Source of the DNA: Budorcas taxicolor
Taxonomy: Eukaryota; Chordata; Mammalia; Artiodactyla; Bovidae
Direction of reading: 5' to 3'
Assembly (NCBI RefSeq): GCF_023091745.1
Contig: NC_068910.1
Coordinates: 130,465,170 to 130,529,169, forward strand
Length of the DNA: 64,000 nt
How positions within the stretch are numbered: position 1 is the stretch's first letter; every line of letters begins with the position of its first letter. The notes beneath the pieces were generated by a model, which had not been told where the DNA came from, ran no database searches, and worked only from the letters and a program-made list of their open reading frames with translations. The position numbers and the translations under genes are program-made. Of this stretch, positions 12,281 through 25,452 are shown piece by piece.

Positions 12281-12410
12281 TGAAATGAAGTAAAACTGAG
12301 TTTTATAAATGATGGTGAAGTTTTTAATCTTTTATAAAGTAATAAAGTTTCAACGTATGTGTATTAATGCCCGTAATGCATATATACCCCATTCTCTATA
12401 TTTACACAGG

Positions 12411-12432
12411 CACACAAACACACACACACACT
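12411..12432. repeat. (CA)n microsatellite
   Basis: A short run of CA dinucleotides with minor interruptions, followed by an A-rich stretch. It is likely polymorphic but has no visible function. Confidence 0.85.
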
Positions 12433-12767
12433 CAGATTTTAAAAAAAAACACACAAAAAAACTACTGAGGGCTACAAAGGCTGATAGGAAGATGAACACA
12501 GACGATTTGGGATGCCCAGCTGGGCAGAAATTTAAATAAATCATCAGGCCTGAGTTTGGAACAGACACTAATATGAGTTAAATATGAGGTCACAATAAAA
12601 TTGTGAGCATACCAATGTAGTAATGTCAAGAACTGCAATTATGTCATACTGTATGAACCCCTCCCCCATATACACAATAAAACATATGGTAACAATATCT
12701 CGGTCTCTTTCATAGGCATTTTTCTTGGGTAAATGCTAACATCTCCAAATACATATATATCTATGAT

Positions 12768-12868
12768 AGGAACAAATATGTTTCGAGGAATTTGTGAGGG
12801 AGAAAGTGGTCTTCCCGTCCTATTCCTCCGCCATCTTAAACCCCCTCCTCCAGGAACAAATATGTTTC
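12768..12868 (-). mobile_element. 67-bp L1 5'-leader-like insert in a 17-bp direct repeat
   Basis: 'aggaacaaatatgtttc' occurs at 12768-12784 and again, identical, at 12852-12868. The 67 bases between them read on the - strand as 'tttaagatggcggaggaata' plus flanks, which resembles the start of bovine L1 transcripts. There is no poly(A) tail. The direct repeats look like a target-site duplication. The insert lies about 120 bases before an STXBP5L acceptor. Confidence 0.65.
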
Positions 12869-12985
12869 TCCGTGAGAATTATGACAATAAAATTCAATAT
12901 AAGTACTTTGTTTGGTCATAAGCCTGACTATACTTACTTGAATTACTGAAAAAGTGTTTTAAATTGCTATTGCTTGAACTCCCAG

Positions 12986-13206
12986 TTGGGGAAGCTTCCG
13001 CAGGAAAAGCATCACGCAGCCTCGCACAGCACATTCCTGGACCAGGTGGTATAGAAGGGATGAAAGGTGCTGCCGGAGGGGTGATGGGAGAGCTGACTCG
13101 TGCACGGATCGCACTTGATGAGAGAGGACAGAGGCTAGGAGAGCTGGAAGAGAAAACTGCAGGCATGATGACCAGTGCAGAGGCATTTTCCAAACATGCA
13201 CACGAG
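12986..13206 (+). CDS. STXBP5L: STXBP5L, penultimate coding exon (R-SNARE-like motif)
   Basis: Acceptor 'gaactcccag' precedes and donor 'gtaagc' follows. Two bases complete Phe, then 73 codons end in phase 0. The product runs GEASAGKASRSLAQHIPGPG, then a Gly/Ala-rich hinge, then GELTRARIALDERGQRLGEL. The Arg codon at 13123-13125 (in LDERGQ) aligns with the zero-layer arginine of VAMP2. In this family the segment is a VAMP-like coiled coil that occupies the R-SNARE place in complexes with syntaxin-1 and SNAP25 but has no membrane anchor, so it blocks fusion. Confidence 0.98.
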
Positions 13207-13761
13207 GTAAGCCGCCTATGTAAATATAGGCATCTTCATCCAGTAATATCTTTAAACATTTAGGTTCTATATAAGAGAGCCTAAACAGAGATGGCACTCT
13301 AAGCAATCATGTGTGAGAGCCAAGGTAACTGGGACCTTGCTGTATGTATTATAATTCTCCTCGGATTGGAGAGGAAAAAAGTGCTTTTATAAAAAGTAAT
13401 ATATTAATATTTCTTTACCTTAGAGGATGGCTTCAAAGAAAAGTATCTATTGGTTCTGATACACTGGGTGTATCAGAGGTACTTAGGTTTATTATACGAT
13501 CCCCCCTCAAGAAGGTGTGAGGGGCAGCAGAGGCTGAATTCACACATTCCTTTTTGTCTCAATCATTAAAAATCATTTCCTGTCAGGCAAATCTTTAGAG
13601 CTTGACTGGTTTGTAAAAATATCTATCTGTCATTTATTTCACAATATAAAGGTCATTTAAGAAGTTTTGAGGTTTTGGTATGTATGATGTGCTCAACATG
13701 AGCTTCGATTAGCACTTTTAAATATTTTTTAACATCTTATGTGACTATTTTTTCTTTGCAG
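13207..13761 (+). other. STXBP5L: Last STXBP5L intron
   Basis: A 555-base intron with donor gtaagc and acceptor 'tttttctttgcag'. No transposon or other feature is recognised. Confidence 0.85.
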
Positions 13762-13803
13762 TTAATGCTGAAATATAAGGATAAGAAATGGTACCAATTC
13801 TAA
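13762..13803 (+). CDS. STXBP5L: STXBP5L, terminal coding exon
   Basis: Thirteen codons (LMLKYKDKKWYQF) and the stop TAA at 13801-13803. This is the exact C-terminus expected of tomosyns: the SNARE motif ends and no transmembrane segment follows. Together with the previous four exons the window encodes about 300 residues of a protein of roughly 1,190. Confidence 0.98.
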   Translation, partial: LMLKYKDKKWYQF

Positions 13804-16800
13804 ACTTCAAAAGAAGTTATGACTGCTTTGAGAAACCATTATTCAGGGAAACCAAATTTATTCCCAGCATCAATATTCAACTGCTAGAAGCCAGTTTCTT
13901 CTACAAAATGTTCCATTACAGTCCATCTGAATTTATCATAAGGGAGACTTATCAGAGACATTGTACAATCCAAGGCTGGAATCCTGGTTAAAATCCCAAG
14001 ATATGGCTGAATTTGCCTTTTCCCACATGGAATGGAGCTATCATCTTGGCATGTCGTTTGCTAAGGATTTACATTTAGGAACTACAGGGAGTCCTTCTGA
14101 TTTGAAAAAATCCTGTACAAACAAAAAGCATTAATGCACTTAATGAAACAAAATGCATGATAAATTAACATCTTAAGAGGAAAAGAAAAAAGCATGTTGT
14201 GACAGAAGAAAAAAAAGATTTATGGTAAACTATTTTTATAAATTGGGCCACACCTGACAATTTAAAAAAAATGTGTTAGAAGATATAAGTGCATTTCAAG
14301 TACATTTGCAATACCCAGCTGACAAAGCAAACAAAACCAGAGTTTTCTTGTCATCTCTAACTTTCATTATATACTAGGACATTATTGAATTCTTATGTCA
14401 AGAGTCTGATTAACATTGTTTTCTCTCCGTAAAATATTTTACATTATTCACAGTTCCCAATCATAATCAAATATAGCCAGTACAGTAAATTATTCCTAAC
14501 ACAATTATTTCCATCACCTTCAGAACAAGTTGCTATTTTTAGTCACAACCAATGCAGGGTTGGGTCACCCTGTATTTTTTCAGCTTGGCTTATACTCTGC
14601 AGGGGAGTTGACAATAGGTTTGGGGAAACTAGACTCACAAGAACAATGCAGTTAGCTTTGAGAACTGATTTCACACACTCTGGTTTCAGTTTCTAAAGTG
14701 ATATATTTTTAATGTTCCATTTGTATCCTTGTCTGCCGATTACACAGTATATTACTGTTTAGTCCCCGTGGGGTCTTCAATTCAAAGGTGCTCTTGCAGC
14801 CTGATACTCACAGACCAAACTGGTCATTCTCTAGTCTGATTCAGTAAAACCTCAGTTAATGTTTTAGGAAAGGGATTCTGACATTTCTGATTAACAAGGG
14901 CTTTCATTAGAAATTGCTTTTTGGTTCAATATTTATTACCAGGTTATAAAATGTGGTGGTGTTTTTGCTAGCTTGGGTTTAGTCACCATTATGGATGACA
15001 GAAACACATAGAGTGTAATGATACAAAATCAATACTTTGGTCACTCAGTTGGCTAAATAACATAAGCTACAGGATTATGTCAACAGATACCAAACACCTA
15101 TTCCTTATTAAGAACTCTTCTAAAAGTGGAAGAATATCCTTAATATGATAAAAGATATCTATCAGAACAAAGAAGTAGTAGAGGCCAACAAGACAAGACA
15201 CCTGCTACCATTATTTAACGTGATTCTGGAAGTCAGGTCATAGGAAATGCAGATTCTGGGACCCATCCAATAATACGTATGTTTTTCTTTCAAAAAGAAT
15301 CTTTTCAAAGAAAATTAATGGGTTCGGCTCATTGAATTTTGGTTAATCAGGGTCTTAATAGACTTACATTGTGTTTCTTCAGAATTCTCCATTTTCCTTA
15401 AGTCCAGGATCTTTTATTAGCCAAAAATAGTATTTGGGCTTTTTTTTTTTTTTTAGTTTTTAAACTTCTGGTGAATTTAAGAGGCATTTCTTTAATGTTT
15501 CAGTAATTTTGACAAGAGCAAATTAATTTTGAGAAAGAAAACAAATACAGAATATTTTAAAGCATACAAAAACAAAAAAAAAACAGAAAAGACAAAATAG
15601 CATTTCACAGAAGTGCTTAAAACTCTGACCTTAATGAATAGACCAAAAGTTTATAACTGGCACATCAATTAGAAGTAAGGTGCTTCTGAAATGCTTGAAA
15701 AGAGGTTCTTTTTGTCTTTCAATATAGTTTTTATAAACCCTTTCTTAATGTAAGGGTAACTTCATCCCACAAACTTGTGATTAGTGGAATACAAATTAAT
15801 GAGGTTTTACTGTATCAAAATTATTTTTATAATTCAAAGAGATAGCAATAACAAGAATGTGATATGGACATGATTTTTCTCTTTGAACATTTCTGTTCTG
15901 TTGTACTGACCTTAGCACACACGCGCACAGACACACACATACATACTACTACCACCACCTAATCGTCACCATCATCTTTGGAAAACAACTACTGTTGATG
16001 CATGGAATACTTTACATCTCTCTACTATTTAACTGTCTTGCCTTTACCTTGAAACATAAGAAAAATACTCCTAGTAACTTGAACAATGATAGAGAAAATG
16101 ACTCTGAGCCTTAGTTGTCATTAAATTATGTTTTGTCTGCTTAAGGTGATATCAGAAGATAAGGCTTGCAGTCTCTATAAGTTGACCTTATCTCCTTATG
16201 ACTCCCTAAAGAGAGAAGCCTTTCTTAGTGTCCCAGGAGAGAAATAGGCCTTTAGCATTATAATTCATCATGAAAAATTGAAAGTATATGTTTTTCTGGT
16301 TCTAATAATGCCAGCAATAATCCCTACCGATAAATTATCTTAACCCTGGAGTTTGGAGGGATGGATGACTGATTGATCATTTATTTTAATCCCATGCAAA
16401 AAGCAGTACTATCAGCTCTGCTTCCTACACTTCACTGAGACCCAGACTTAGTGCCCTAGTCATCATCAGGGTCATTGTCTGACTAACTTTGGAAGGATGG
16501 TGACAGAACTGAGTGAGATGTTTTCTGATAGTCATAAAGATAATTTTTCAAACCTTTCATATAGCTTTCGAATGATTCTCAAATTCTCAGAATCCAGTGT
16601 CTCTACTACTCAAAGATACTAAGGGATTATAAAGGAAAAAGTTTACTGTTGGAGTCCTTTTATAAAAATGTGAACCATATGTCTGTTACCTGCATTAAGA
16701 GGTTACCATGGCTTTGAGAAAGGAAAAGGAAAATAAAGATTATGTCCAAGGTTGGCTGAAGGAGACTAAGAAGAGTAAACTAAAAATCTTCATTGGGTTA

Positions 16801-18485
16801 GGATCATTGGGACAACCCAGGAGTTTATCTGTATGATTATAGTTTGTCCTTGTGCGAAGACACCGTAACTTGATCACCTTTGTTCAGAGAGGGCAATGCC
16901 AAAGCGAGTCAACATTCCTGCCAGGTCTTGCTCTTTGCATCAGGAGAAACATGGTAGTTTCGCAGCTTCTTCACCTCTGTCCTCTGTTGCCCCAACCCCA
17001 CTTCTGAGCAGTTACTGTTTCATAGACGCACTGCTCCAGATGTCACAAATACATGCCAGTAAGTCACATAATTGAACTGCACTATTGTAGGGAGCATGGT
17101 TGTAGAAGTTTATTGTATATATGTGCAGACAACATAGCCCTGAAAGGACAAAATGCAAAACAGGAACGGTCTGACTTGGGGAAGAAGAGGAAGTACCAAC
17201 TTAGTACAGGCAGGCTCAGGCAGAGAGGGACATGGGAGCCAGAGTGAAGTAGAAGCAGCTTTGATGGAGAACTGAAGCACAGCTGGTCTATTCAAACACT
17301 TATGTAGGGAAGTGATTCTCAACTTTGGCTGTGCATAAGAATCACCTAAGGAGCCTCTAAAATTCCCAGTTACACCCAAATCTTTCAGAGTGGAAACCAA
17401 ACATGAGTACTTCTGAAAGCCTCCAAGATAGTTCCAATGTCCAGCCAAGGTCGATCACCACTACTAAGGAAGACAGATTTGTCTGTACTGGCCAGTGTTC
17501 AAGCCCCACTTCTGAGGCATCAAGTAAAGTAAGATACTGGAGATACAGTGTTGGCCAGACTGATATCTGTGTTGCAACCCAAAACAAGTCTTCTGTACAA
17601 ATTTCTGACCAGGCAGTGGTCCATTAACTCTTATTAACTCTGTCTTTGTGATTGTCTCCTAGTGACTTTGCCACTAATTATTCCAGTTCAAACATCTAGA
17701 TTTTGATTGCCTTATACACGTGACATCAAAGGACACCAGAGATATCATAAAAGTTCAATAGCATTAACACTAAGTGGAAAACTAATTCTTACTAGTTGGA
17801 TAGCAGAAATTCTCAAAACAATCATATACTAAATCAGGTCCAAATTTATTATGCATTCTTCATTTGGAGGAGACATGGGTACCAGCTACCTGTTCTGCCA
17901 CAGTGACGTTTTATTGAACTTGATCTTAGCAAGAAGAGAGAACATCTCTCCTTTTTTGATTGTTGTCTTTGCTCCCAGGACAAAGGATTTGGGATTTATT
18001 TTCTAAGTTACTAGACATGTGTTTAAAGGAAAAAGGCTTCCAACTCACTGTGTGGAGGCCTCCAGTGCCCTGAAAAAGTGCTTTCACCTTCAAAAAGGGA
18101 GAGTCTTCCTATCCAAGGAAATACTAGTTAATGAAAAAATGGGAGTTCCGTTCTCTCATCTCACACTGCTCCCCTATGGTATTGGCCCACCCTTCTCAAC
18201 TACAAAGCCAGAAAATGAACTAGGTGGTGGTTATTGACAAGTGTACACAGGATCAAAATCTCTAATAACCTATAATTTTTAGTACTAAATTATGTGATGT
18301 TTTATTCTAGGAAATAAGAAACAGATGACATCATTGATGTATCTTTCTTTCATCTTCAGAATTTTTGCATCTTTTCAGAAAATGACAAATTACTATTTTT
18401 CTGTTGCACTCAGCAATTGTGACTATACTTAAAATTCTTGTAGTCTGTAGAGATATCAATAAAATTGTATATGTTTGTACATAGA
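13804..18485 (+). other. STXBP5L: STXBP5L 3' untranslated region (inferred)
   Basis: About 4.7 kb from the stop codon to the best poly(A) signal. It is AT-rich with a CA-rich patch near 15915-15945. I recognise no SINE, BovB or L1 inside it, although such elements are dense on both sides. Short open frames (for example 17053-17247, 18019-18237) look like chance. The end is inferred from AATAAA at 18458-18463 and a downstream T/GT-rich stretch; transcript data would be needed to confirm it. Confidence 0.7.
18458..18463 (+). terminator. STXBP5L: Probable STXBP5L poly(A) signal
   Basis: A canonical AATAAA followed by 'attgtatatgtttgtacata', a GT-rich downstream element. It is the first convincing hexamer followed by such an element before transposon-rich sequence begins at about 18687. 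Confidence 0.6.
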
Positions 18486-18686
18486 TGCTCTCTTATGTTA
18501 TGATGTCATATACCACTAATGATTGTTGCAAAGATTAAATATGGACAAAGGTAAGACCCTCATTTGCAACACTGTGAACCATGGTTTTGCAAGCTATAAC
18601 TGTTTTAAAAAGGGGAGGTGGGTGGGGGAGCTATGTACAGTATATGTATTTGAACTAAAATAGAGAAGGGGAAATAAAACCTAAAC

Positions 18687-18812
18687 ATCACCAACTCAAT
18701 GGATATGAATTTGAGCAAACTCCAGGAGATAGTGGAGAACAGAGGAGCCTGGCGTGCTGCAGTCCACGGAGCTGCAAAGAGTCAGACACAACTCAGCAAC
18801 TGAACGACTACA
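18687..18812 (+). mobile_element. BovB 3' tail fragment
   Basis: 'caccaactcaatggatatga', 'gagcctggcgtgctgcagtc' and 'gagtcagacacaactcagca' are the last ~125 bases of BovB. It is severely 5'-truncated. Confidence 0.88.
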
Positions 18813-21442
18813 GCAAAGTTCCCCAAACTGAAAGATTTTGCTAGAGTTTATTCATCTAAAATGGGAGAAATAAATAAGATGTATTTACAAATTCAACATT
18901 CATGGCCACTTCCTCACTTTTTTTTAAGTTCAAACCTTAATCCCATGCAAGAAAAAAATAATCTATTATAGGCTCATACTACCACCTACATCACGAACAT
19001 ACACTAACCTGCACCTCCAAAAGTCCCTCAGGAAACTGCATTCTGATGCTCCTCTGGCTTTCATCCGCATGGTTAATTCCTCTTCATGCATTTTCTTTAT
19101 ATTTATCTCCACTGTGGCCTTAGCAAACTAATCTTATTTTTTCAAATGCTGTCTAATTATTCAGAAACTATTTCCCACCACCACCATTTCCCTCTTAATT
19201 TTGGTTCTGTACAAAGATGGCAGAAAAACAAACCAACCCTAGCCTAAAGAACATTTTTTGATTAAAAGTAAAACTATGAAGACAAACTCTTCCAAACTCC
19301 AAATACCCTGTCTCCCCTTCAGAACGTTCTCAAAAGGATCCATTTATTTCTTCACCCTCTTTGAATTACAATCACTCAGGATTCATAGATTTGTAATTCA
19401 ATGTCTAAAATATTGATTTCACTTTTCCCCTTCCTTTTCTCCCTCATTCTTCCCTTCCTTCCTCTTCTCTTTTTCCGTTCTTTCAGTCCGAAAGTCAATC
19501 AACCTGAGCAAGTTGTTTATCACAGCCCCATAAAGGGACCACACTGGAACAGGGTCAAAGGGACAGCCCGACGGACAGAGCTGGAGTGAGGAGCAGGGTT
19601 AGCACTCAGGCTACCAGGTGCCTGTATGAGGGAGGCACTGAACAGGGCAGAAGCCAGCCCCGCAGATCAGGAGACTAGAGACGGAGCAATTGTGTAAATT
19701 ACTGAGGATGCAGGAAGCCAGTTTCTCCCTGTTGGAGAAGTACAAATAAAAGGGAAAGCGAAAATAATCCCTGTAGTATTAGATTAGAATTTGAACCACC
19801 TGTGTGAGTTTTACACCCACACACGATATTTAAAAAGTGTGTGTGTTGTACACATGCATATCCTAATTCCAAACACAGAGGACTGGGAGCATCAGCCAAG
19901 GAACCAGGAGCACACCTAGTACCTAGACTTTAATTTCTGAACACTTTTCTCTGCTAAAAGGAACTGAGGCTTCTTGAAGAAATAGCTGGTTTCAAGGTTG
20001 GAACATGTTTTTGTGCCAGAAAATATTCAATGAACCATATGGATGTGTCAAAAGGACACATAAGTCAGCTTGAAAGGGAATATACAGGCCAAATCAGGGA
20101 CAATTTGTGTATCAAAAGTAATGATAGTAATTTAATAAAATAACTCATGAGTTCACACTGATGTTAAGTGATTAATTAGGAAAAGAGAGAGATTTTCTTT
20201 ACTGTAAAATGTCAACCAATAAATGTGGACAGAATTTTAAAATTTCTCTTTGGCAACCACTGTCGTAAGAACATGGGCAACAAATACCAGTGAATGCTAA
20301 AAATAGTTAAAATGGGATGGAGGAATAGGATATTTAGTCTCAAAATATCTTCATGAAAAGTACTTGTTAATCATTATATATACATTGACATATACACATA
20401 TATGTATATAATTTTACACTGAAGAAACCTGGCAGACACTATTTTAATCATGTGATAAATGTTACCATAACCAGTAACGGAATATCATGTATATCTGATA
20501 AGCATGTAATGAAAAAAACAGCATCACCTCTGTGATAATGCTGCCAAAAATGCACCATCTGGAAACACTGGATAAAACCCAACTGAGAGACATTCTATAA
20601 AATGACTAGCCTGTATTCAAACTTCCAAGGTTATGAAAGTACGGGAAAGATGGATGTTCCAGATTTAAGGAGACATGACAAGTAGGCATGACACATGATC
20701 TGAAATCGGACCTGTTTGCTATGTAAGACATAATTGGCCCAATTCACAAAACTTAAGTGTCGTTCCTCACCTGAGTGTCTCTGTGCTATTCTTGAAATTT
20801 TTATTTAGGTTTGAAGTTATTTCAAAATAAACTTAAAAAATAAAAATATTTTTGATTTTACTGATTTACTGGCATTTAATAACACTGTCTTCTCCTTTTA
20901 TAGCAAATGAACAGTCTGCCCAAATAATCTATTTGTCTATTTCTATATCCTTCTCAAACTCTTAAATTACTATAATCTTTATATTATGTCCTAATGACCT
21001 TTTTTAGTTTAGTTTAATAGGTATTGAGTTTTTTTCTGTAGGTAAAATTTCAAGATATTATCTATCTCAAAAAAAATTCCTGTTGAGACTGACTGAAATT
21101 ACAGTGTTTGTAGGTTAATGAGTGATAACGTTTTTTGCTAGAATCACTTTGTCTAGGATATCTTCATCTTTTTAGTGACAACCATTTCCCTCAATTATGT
21201 TGATAATTTTGCCTTCACTAGGTTTTTCAAGTTGCATATCTAGGGTATCTGCAATGGCATCAGTGTCAGTATTTCCAGTCAGCTGCTTCTTTAACTCTAT
21301 GTCCAATTTGAATTTCACTTTACAGTGTTATCATTTTTCATTTTGCTGGTGTACTTGTATCTTAATTAGCCAAATTATTCTTCTGGTTAACTATTTTTTA
21401 CAAAATATCACATAATTTAAACACTGGGGGACCAGAAGTCAA

Positions 21443-21650
21443 CATTGAAAGTGTTAGTCACTCAGTCATGTCAGACTCTTTGCAACCCCACGGACTGTAG
21501 CTCACTAGGTTCCTCTGTCCCTGGAATTCTCCAGGCAAAAGTGGGTAGCCATTCCCTTCTCCAGGGGATCTTCCTGACCCAGGGATCAAACCCAGAACTC
21601 CAGCATTGCAGGCAGATTCTTCACCATATGAACCACCAGGGAAACCCAGG
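21443..21650 (-). mobile_element. Bov-tA SINE, reverse
   Basis: The left end 'tgaaagtgttagtcactcag' is the reversed SINE tail. The right end, 'tgaaccaccagggaaaccc', is the reversed tRNA-like head. Essentially full length, moderately diverged. Confidence 0.9.
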
Positions 21651-21769
21651 TCAACATTGTTATGTGCTTTACCGTCTGTATGTAAAGTGAATAACAGATG
21701 TGAAGTGACTGGTCATGGACGAACTTTGAAAGAAGTGATATAATTGGTAACCCCCCAGGATGCGTGTAT

Positions 21770-21822
21770 TAAGTTTCCTATTCTTGGTGTAAAAAGTGAC
21801 TACAAACTTACTGGCTTAAAAC
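21770..21822 (-). mobile_element. MLT1-like LTR (reverse), first part of a split copy
   Basis: 'gactacaaacttactggctt' followed by 'aaaacaa' is the reversed end of a mammalian MLT1 (ERVL-MaLR) LTR. The rest of the same LTR resumes at about 25957. The ~4.1 kb between is an inserted L1 and its own insertions. Confidence 0.65.
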
Positions 21823-23350
21823 AAATTTGGGGGTGATGCCACCAAGATAGTGACATAAGTCATTCCCACCTGCACTCCTCATGAGGACAGCTACTCATGG
21901 ATAAGACACTGCTGAGAAAATCCTAGAGCATGATGAGTGAGACTAAAGCACCCACTGTACCACACAGACTGAGATAGACCACATTAGAAGGATCAAAGGA
22001 GATGGTACATGCTGACCGCATGGCCTCTACCCCACGCCAGCACAGCATGGGTCTCCCATGAGCTTACAGTTCCCCCAGTGAGAAAAGAGATCCCAGTAGA
22101 CATCCAGCTGTTCTAGTGTTTTGGGTCCCTTTTTGGGAGTCTCATTCAGGTCTTGCTTCATGAGAATAACAAGGGAATCTGCAGGGCTTGATCTCTGGGA
22201 ATTAGATTGTGAAGAAGTGGAGGGGCTTGCAACAACGAGCACTCAGATCTTACAGACCCAGGTCCTACCTACCATGCCCAGGTAGTAGTCCCAACTAGTG
22301 GTTTCACTAGTCTGCAGAGCCAAGACAGTGATGAAATCTGACTAGTGAATCAGTAAGGTGCATGTATGCCTGACTTGGGACCTCAAACAAAGATCACTTC
22401 CAGTCCTGGAGCTTGGTCTTCCTCCCCTCACTCTCCACCTCCCCATCCAGGTAGGGGAGCAGAATCATACATAGCTCCACTCACTGCTCAGTGTAGCTCC
22501 CAGTCCTGCCTAACCAGAAGACTCTGGGGTACAATAATCACTTTAATGTAAATAAGTTATCCAATCAAAAGATGAATGAATTAAAAAAAAAAAAACAAGA
22601 ACACCACATGACCCTCACTTTAGCCTTAAAGACACTCAGACTAAAAAGGACAGGAAAAGATAAGTCAAGCAAACGATAAATCCTTCCCCTACTCCACCCC
22701 CCAAAGCAGGGGATCTATACTTAGCAGGCAAAATAGACTTTAATGTAAATAAGATAGAGAGACAAAAAACGGTCATTACCAAAAGATACAAAAAGAAGTT
22801 CATCACAACTGTAAATATTTACACATCCAGTTAGCAGAAACTAACAGAACTGAACAGAGAAATATACACTAATACAAATATAGTTGGGGACATTAATACC
22901 CTACTTCTCAACAATGGATATATCATCCAAAAAGAGAATCATTACGGAAACTGTGAATTTGAACAAATGGATCTAATAGCCATAGACATAACTTTCTACC
23001 CAGTAACAGCAAAATATACATTCTTCTCAAGCACAGTACATTTTCCACAATGTAAGTCTTAACAAACACAAGATGACTGAAATTACACTAAATATCTCCT
23101 ATGACCACAATGGTATGAAACTAAACATCAGTAACAGGAAAAAAAAAAAACCCCAGAAAACTCTACAACTACAAGGAAATTAAATAATACTCTCCTGAAC
23201 AACTGATGGCTCAAAGAAGAAATTAAAGGGGAAATAAAAGAGAATCTTGAGAAAAATAAAAATGGAAACAAAATTTATGGGATGTTGTAAAACTAGTTCT
23301 AAGAGGAAAAATTCACAGCAATAAATACCTACATTAAGAAACAAAAAAGA

Positions 23351-23621
23351 CTAGTAAATATTGCATATTTTACAAATTGAATGTTTGTAGCAACCCTGCA
23401 TCAAGCAAATCTATTGATACCATTTATCCAACAACCTTTGCTCATTTTGTGTCTGATAATTCTCTCAATATTTCCAATTTTTTTTCATTACGATTGTTTG
23501 TTCTGGTAATCTGTGATCAATGATCTTTGACATTACCATTTGCAAAAAGATTACAATTCACTGAAGGCTCAGATGATGGTTAGCATTTTTTAGCAATAAA
23601 ATATTTTTAATTAAAGAAGAA
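23351..23621 (+). mobile_element. Tigger1-like DNA transposon, internally deleted
   Basis: Left part: 'aaattgaatgtttgtagcaa' and 'ccctgcatcaagcaaatcta', the sub-terminal Tigger1 sequence. Right part: 'aaaagattacaattcactga' and 'ggctcagatgatggttagca', from the other end region. The transposase gene between them is missing. It lies inside the old L1. Confidence 0.75.
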
Positions 23622-23888
23622 AAAGTAAGATTGAAATCAACCTAACTCTACAGCTCAAGAAACTAGAAAAAGAAGAGGAAACTAAGCTCAAATTTAGCAG
23701 AAGGATGTAAATAACAAAGATTAGAGCACAAATAAATGAAATGGAAAACAAGAATAGAAAAGTTAAAAAAAACTAAGAATTGCTTCTTTAAAAAGATAAA
23801 ACGGACACATCTTTACCTACACTAACCAAGGGAAAGAGAGGACCCAAATCAACAAAATTATACACCGAGGAAACCAGAATTGAAAGAG

Positions 23889-24509
23889 ACACGTGTACTC
23901 CACTGTTCATCGCAGCACTGTTTATAATAGCCAGGACATGGAGGCAACCTAGATGTCCATCAGCAGACAAATGGATAAGAAACTTGTGGTACATATACAG
24001 AATGGAATATTACTCAGACATTAAAAAGAATACGTTTGAATCAGTTTTAATGAGGGAGGTGAAACTGGAGCCTATTATACAGAGTGAAGTAAGTCAGAAA
24101 GAAAAACACCAATACAGTATACTAACGCATATATATGGAATTTAGAAAGGTGGTAATGATGACCCTATATGCGAGACAGCAAAAGAGACACAGACGTATA
24201 GAACAGTCTTTCGGAGTCTGTGGGAGAGGGAGAGGGAGAGGGTGGGATGATTTGAGATAATAGCATTGAAACATGTATATTATCATATGTGAAACAGATC
24301 GCCAGTCCAGGTTCAATGCATGAGACAGGGCGCTCAGAGCTGGTGCACTGGGATGACCCTGAGGGATGGGATGGGGAGGGAAGTGGGAAGGGGGTTCAGG
24401 TTGGGGAACACATGAACACCCATGGCCGATTCATGTCAACGTATGGCAAAAATCACTACAATATTGTAAAGTAATTAGCCTCCAATTAAAATAAATTTAA
24501 AAATATATA
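23889..24509 (+). mobile_element. Young artiodactyl L1 3' end
   Basis: Bovine-type L1 tail: 'tgttcatcgcagcactgttt', 'ggtggtaatgatgaccctat', the GGGAGAGGGAGAGGG tract near 24222-24241, 'caatattgtaaagtaattag', then an A-rich end. The flanks 'attgaaagag' (to 23888) and 'aatgaaagag' (24510-24519) look like a slightly diverged target duplication. Confidence 0.9.
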
Positions 24510-25452
24510 AATGAAAGAGGAAACATTACAAATGATGTTTGTAACAGAAATACAAAGGATCATAAGAGGCTATGAACAACTGTATTCCAACAAACTGGGC
24601 AATCTAGAAGAAATGAAAAAATTATGAGAAACACACAACCTACCAAGACTGAATCATGAAAACTAGAAAATTTGGACAAAGTAATTGCTAGTAAGAATAT
24701 CGATTCAGTAATTTAAAAAACCCTCCAACAAACAAAAGCCCAGGAGCAGATGACTTCACTGTTGAATTTTACCAAACATTTAGGGAAAAATTAATGTTAA
24801 TTCCTCTCAAAGTCTTCCAAAAAATCAGAGATGGGAACACTCCCAGACTCATTTTATGAGGTCAGCATTACCCTGATACCAAGCCAGAAAAGGATACTAC
24901 AAGAGAAGAAAATTACAAGCTAGTATCTCTGATATACAGATGCAAAAATCCTCAACAAAATACTAGCAGACTGAATTCAACAGCACACTAAAGGAATTAT
25001 AGCCCATAAAAACAAGATTTATACCTGGGATACAAAGATGTTTCAATACACGCAAATCAATAAACGACATGCCATTTTAACAGAATGAGGATAAAAATCA
25101 TGATTATCTTAATAGATGCAGAAAAAAATTTGACAATATTCAACATCTGTTCATAATAAAAACTCTTAGTAACTTAGGTATGGAAGGATTGTACCTCAAC
25201 ATAACAAAGGCCATATGTAACAAGCCCAAAGCTAAAATCTACTCAATAGTAAAAGGTTAAAAGCTTTCCATCCAAGAGTTAGACTAAGACAAGGGTGGCC
25301 ACTTTCAACCACTCCTGTTAAAAATAGTACCTGAGGTCCTAGTACTAGAAATCAGGCAAGAAAAAGAAATAAAAAAGCATTTTATATATAGAAAATAGAG
25401 ATGTAATGATGACTATAGTTGACACTACTGGATTGCATATTTGAAAGTGACT

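Larger units (their letters stand above)
9036..12985 (+). other. STXBP5L: STXBP5L intron, filled by transposons
   Basis: It holds a Bov-A2 (9608), an old L1 3' end interrupted by a CHR-type SINE (9874-10375), a long antisense BovB (10456-12280), a CA repeat (12411-12432) and a small insertion bracketed by direct repeats (12768-12868). The 570 bases at 9037-9607 and 12433-12767 show nothing assignable. Confidence 0.8.
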
